NCBI GenBank assembly: GCA_963663525.2
Contig: CAXXHC010000003.1
Coordinates: 1,426,001 to 1,490,000, forward strand
Source: G963663525 sp963663525
GTDB taxonomy: Bacteria; Myxococcota_A; SURF-8; G963663525
DNA: 64,000 bases
Direction of reading: 5' to 3'
Shown: positions 63,728-64,000 of the stretch, piece after piece
Numbering within the stretch: position 1 is the first letter of the stretch
Layout of the letters: every line of letters starts with the position of its first letter
Notes under the pieces: generated by a model
Told to the model about the DNA's origin: nothing
Seen by the model: the letters and a program-made list of their open reading frames with translations, nothing else
Databases searched by the model: none
Program-made: the position numbers and the translations under genes

Positions 63728-64000
63728 ATGAGCGACACCCCCGACGATCCGGTTCGTCACGAGATCGACACCTGCGAAGGCATCGCCGCCCCGGCGTCGG
63801 CGATCAAAGGGGAGGGGCAGCGGGCGGATATCAACTTGGGACATGCCTGCAACAACCGTTGCGTGTTCTGTATGCAGGGCCATTCCAGCAAAGACCAGCG
63901 GCGTTGGTTGTCCCTGGAGCGCCTGAAAAAAGAACTGGACCACTACGCCGACGAGATCGGCCTGAAAAGCCTGGGATTGCTGGGCGGAGAACCGACGCTC
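63728..64000 (+). CDS. Radical SAM protein, 5' part only (continues beyond window)
   Basis: ATG 63728 begins MSDTPDDPVRHEIDTCEGIAAPASAIKGEGQRADINLGHACNNRCVFCMQGHSS (written in pieces here: the cluster motif is CNNRCVFC, CxxxCxxC). A GGEPTL motif follows at the window end. The gene is truncated by the window, with no stop inside. The opening resembles radical SAM/SPASM enzymes. It is the third radical SAM gene of this window and follows the lipoprotein gene by 15 nt, possibly as one operon. Confidence 0.85.
   Translation, partial: MSDTPDDPVRHEIDTCEGIAAPASAIKGEGQRADINLGHACNNRCVFCMQGHSSKDQRRWLSLERLKKELDHYADEIGLKSLGLLGGEPTL

Overview
The window reads as a dense, moderately GC-rich chromosome segment of a Gram-negative bacterium with an outer membrane. 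It carries many lipoproteins, a FadL-type porin, a TonB-dependent receptor, SecDF-YajC, an ATP-type PEP carboxykinase, and several FHA/TPR/J-domain regulatory proteins. The DUF4175 + peptidase-MA pair, the acidic low-complexity lipoprotein N-termini, the FHA-TM-TPR protein and the GspE-N protein beside DnaK resemble Myxococcota or other former Deltaproteobacteria, or a related candidate phylum. I cannot fix the species. A sulfide-type (His) Thi4, FmdE and many radical SAM enzymes suggest an anaerobic or microaerobic lifestyle.

Layout. 1-8.2 kb: 3' end of a DUF4175 gene, a peptidase-MA/TPR protein, a pectinacetylesterase-like lipoprotein, a CAP-like lipoprotein, and a convergent lipoprotein of unknown function. 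8.3-12 kb: yajC-secD-secF (minus) with terminator. 12.4-15.3 kb: a large FHA-TM-TPR protein, its terminator, and a MITE-like insertion. 15.5-18.5 kb: a FadL-like porin translationally coupled to a lipoprotein resembling the N-terminal part of bacterial virulence-factor lipases. 18.8-20.4 kb: TPP riboswitch with intrinsic terminator, then thi4-thiE. 20.4-22.1 kb: FmdE-like protein with a coupled membrane protein, then tRNA-Arg(UCG) with promoter and terminator. 22.2-24.7 kb: thioredoxin-PEGA-DUF1566 protein with an AT-rich tail. 24.9-27.7 kb: tmk overlapping an Eco57I-like DNA methyltransferase. 28-32.5 kb: J-domain protein, DnaK, GspE-N/GAF-like protein. 32.6-36.7 kb: a coupled pair of large radical SAM proteins. 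37-40 kb: SlyD-like FKBP, pckA, PIG-L deacetylase. 40.3-46 kb: a tightly overlapping four-gene operon (ECF-S-like membrane protein; CbiQ/EcfT-like membrane domain fused to a THEP1-like NTPase; five-repeat lipoprotein; TonB-dependent receptor), the best candidate for an undescribed uptake system. 46.1-51.1 kb: purS-purQ-purL-purF and a small membrane protein. 51.5-54.4 kb: Kazal-like lipoprotein and a beta-helix lipoprotein. 54.5-57.1 kb: an accessory, AT-richer zone with an orphan Rhs C-terminal tip, a putative immunity protein, and two tandem RAYT-derived elements. 57.1-58.9 kb: a GT-C-like membrane protein. 59-64 kb: repeats, lexA under a textbook SOS promoter, queF, a glycoside-hydrolase-like lipoprotein, and the start of another radical SAM gene.

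Three families of short repeats mark the intergenic spaces: a 172-174 bp TIR element (two copies), a multi-hairpin repeat (three copies, one of them interrupted by the TIR element), and a RAYT-remnant element with REP-like ends (two tandem copies). The uninterrupted copies of the multi-hairpin repeat act as empty sites that prove transposition with a 4-bp target duplication.
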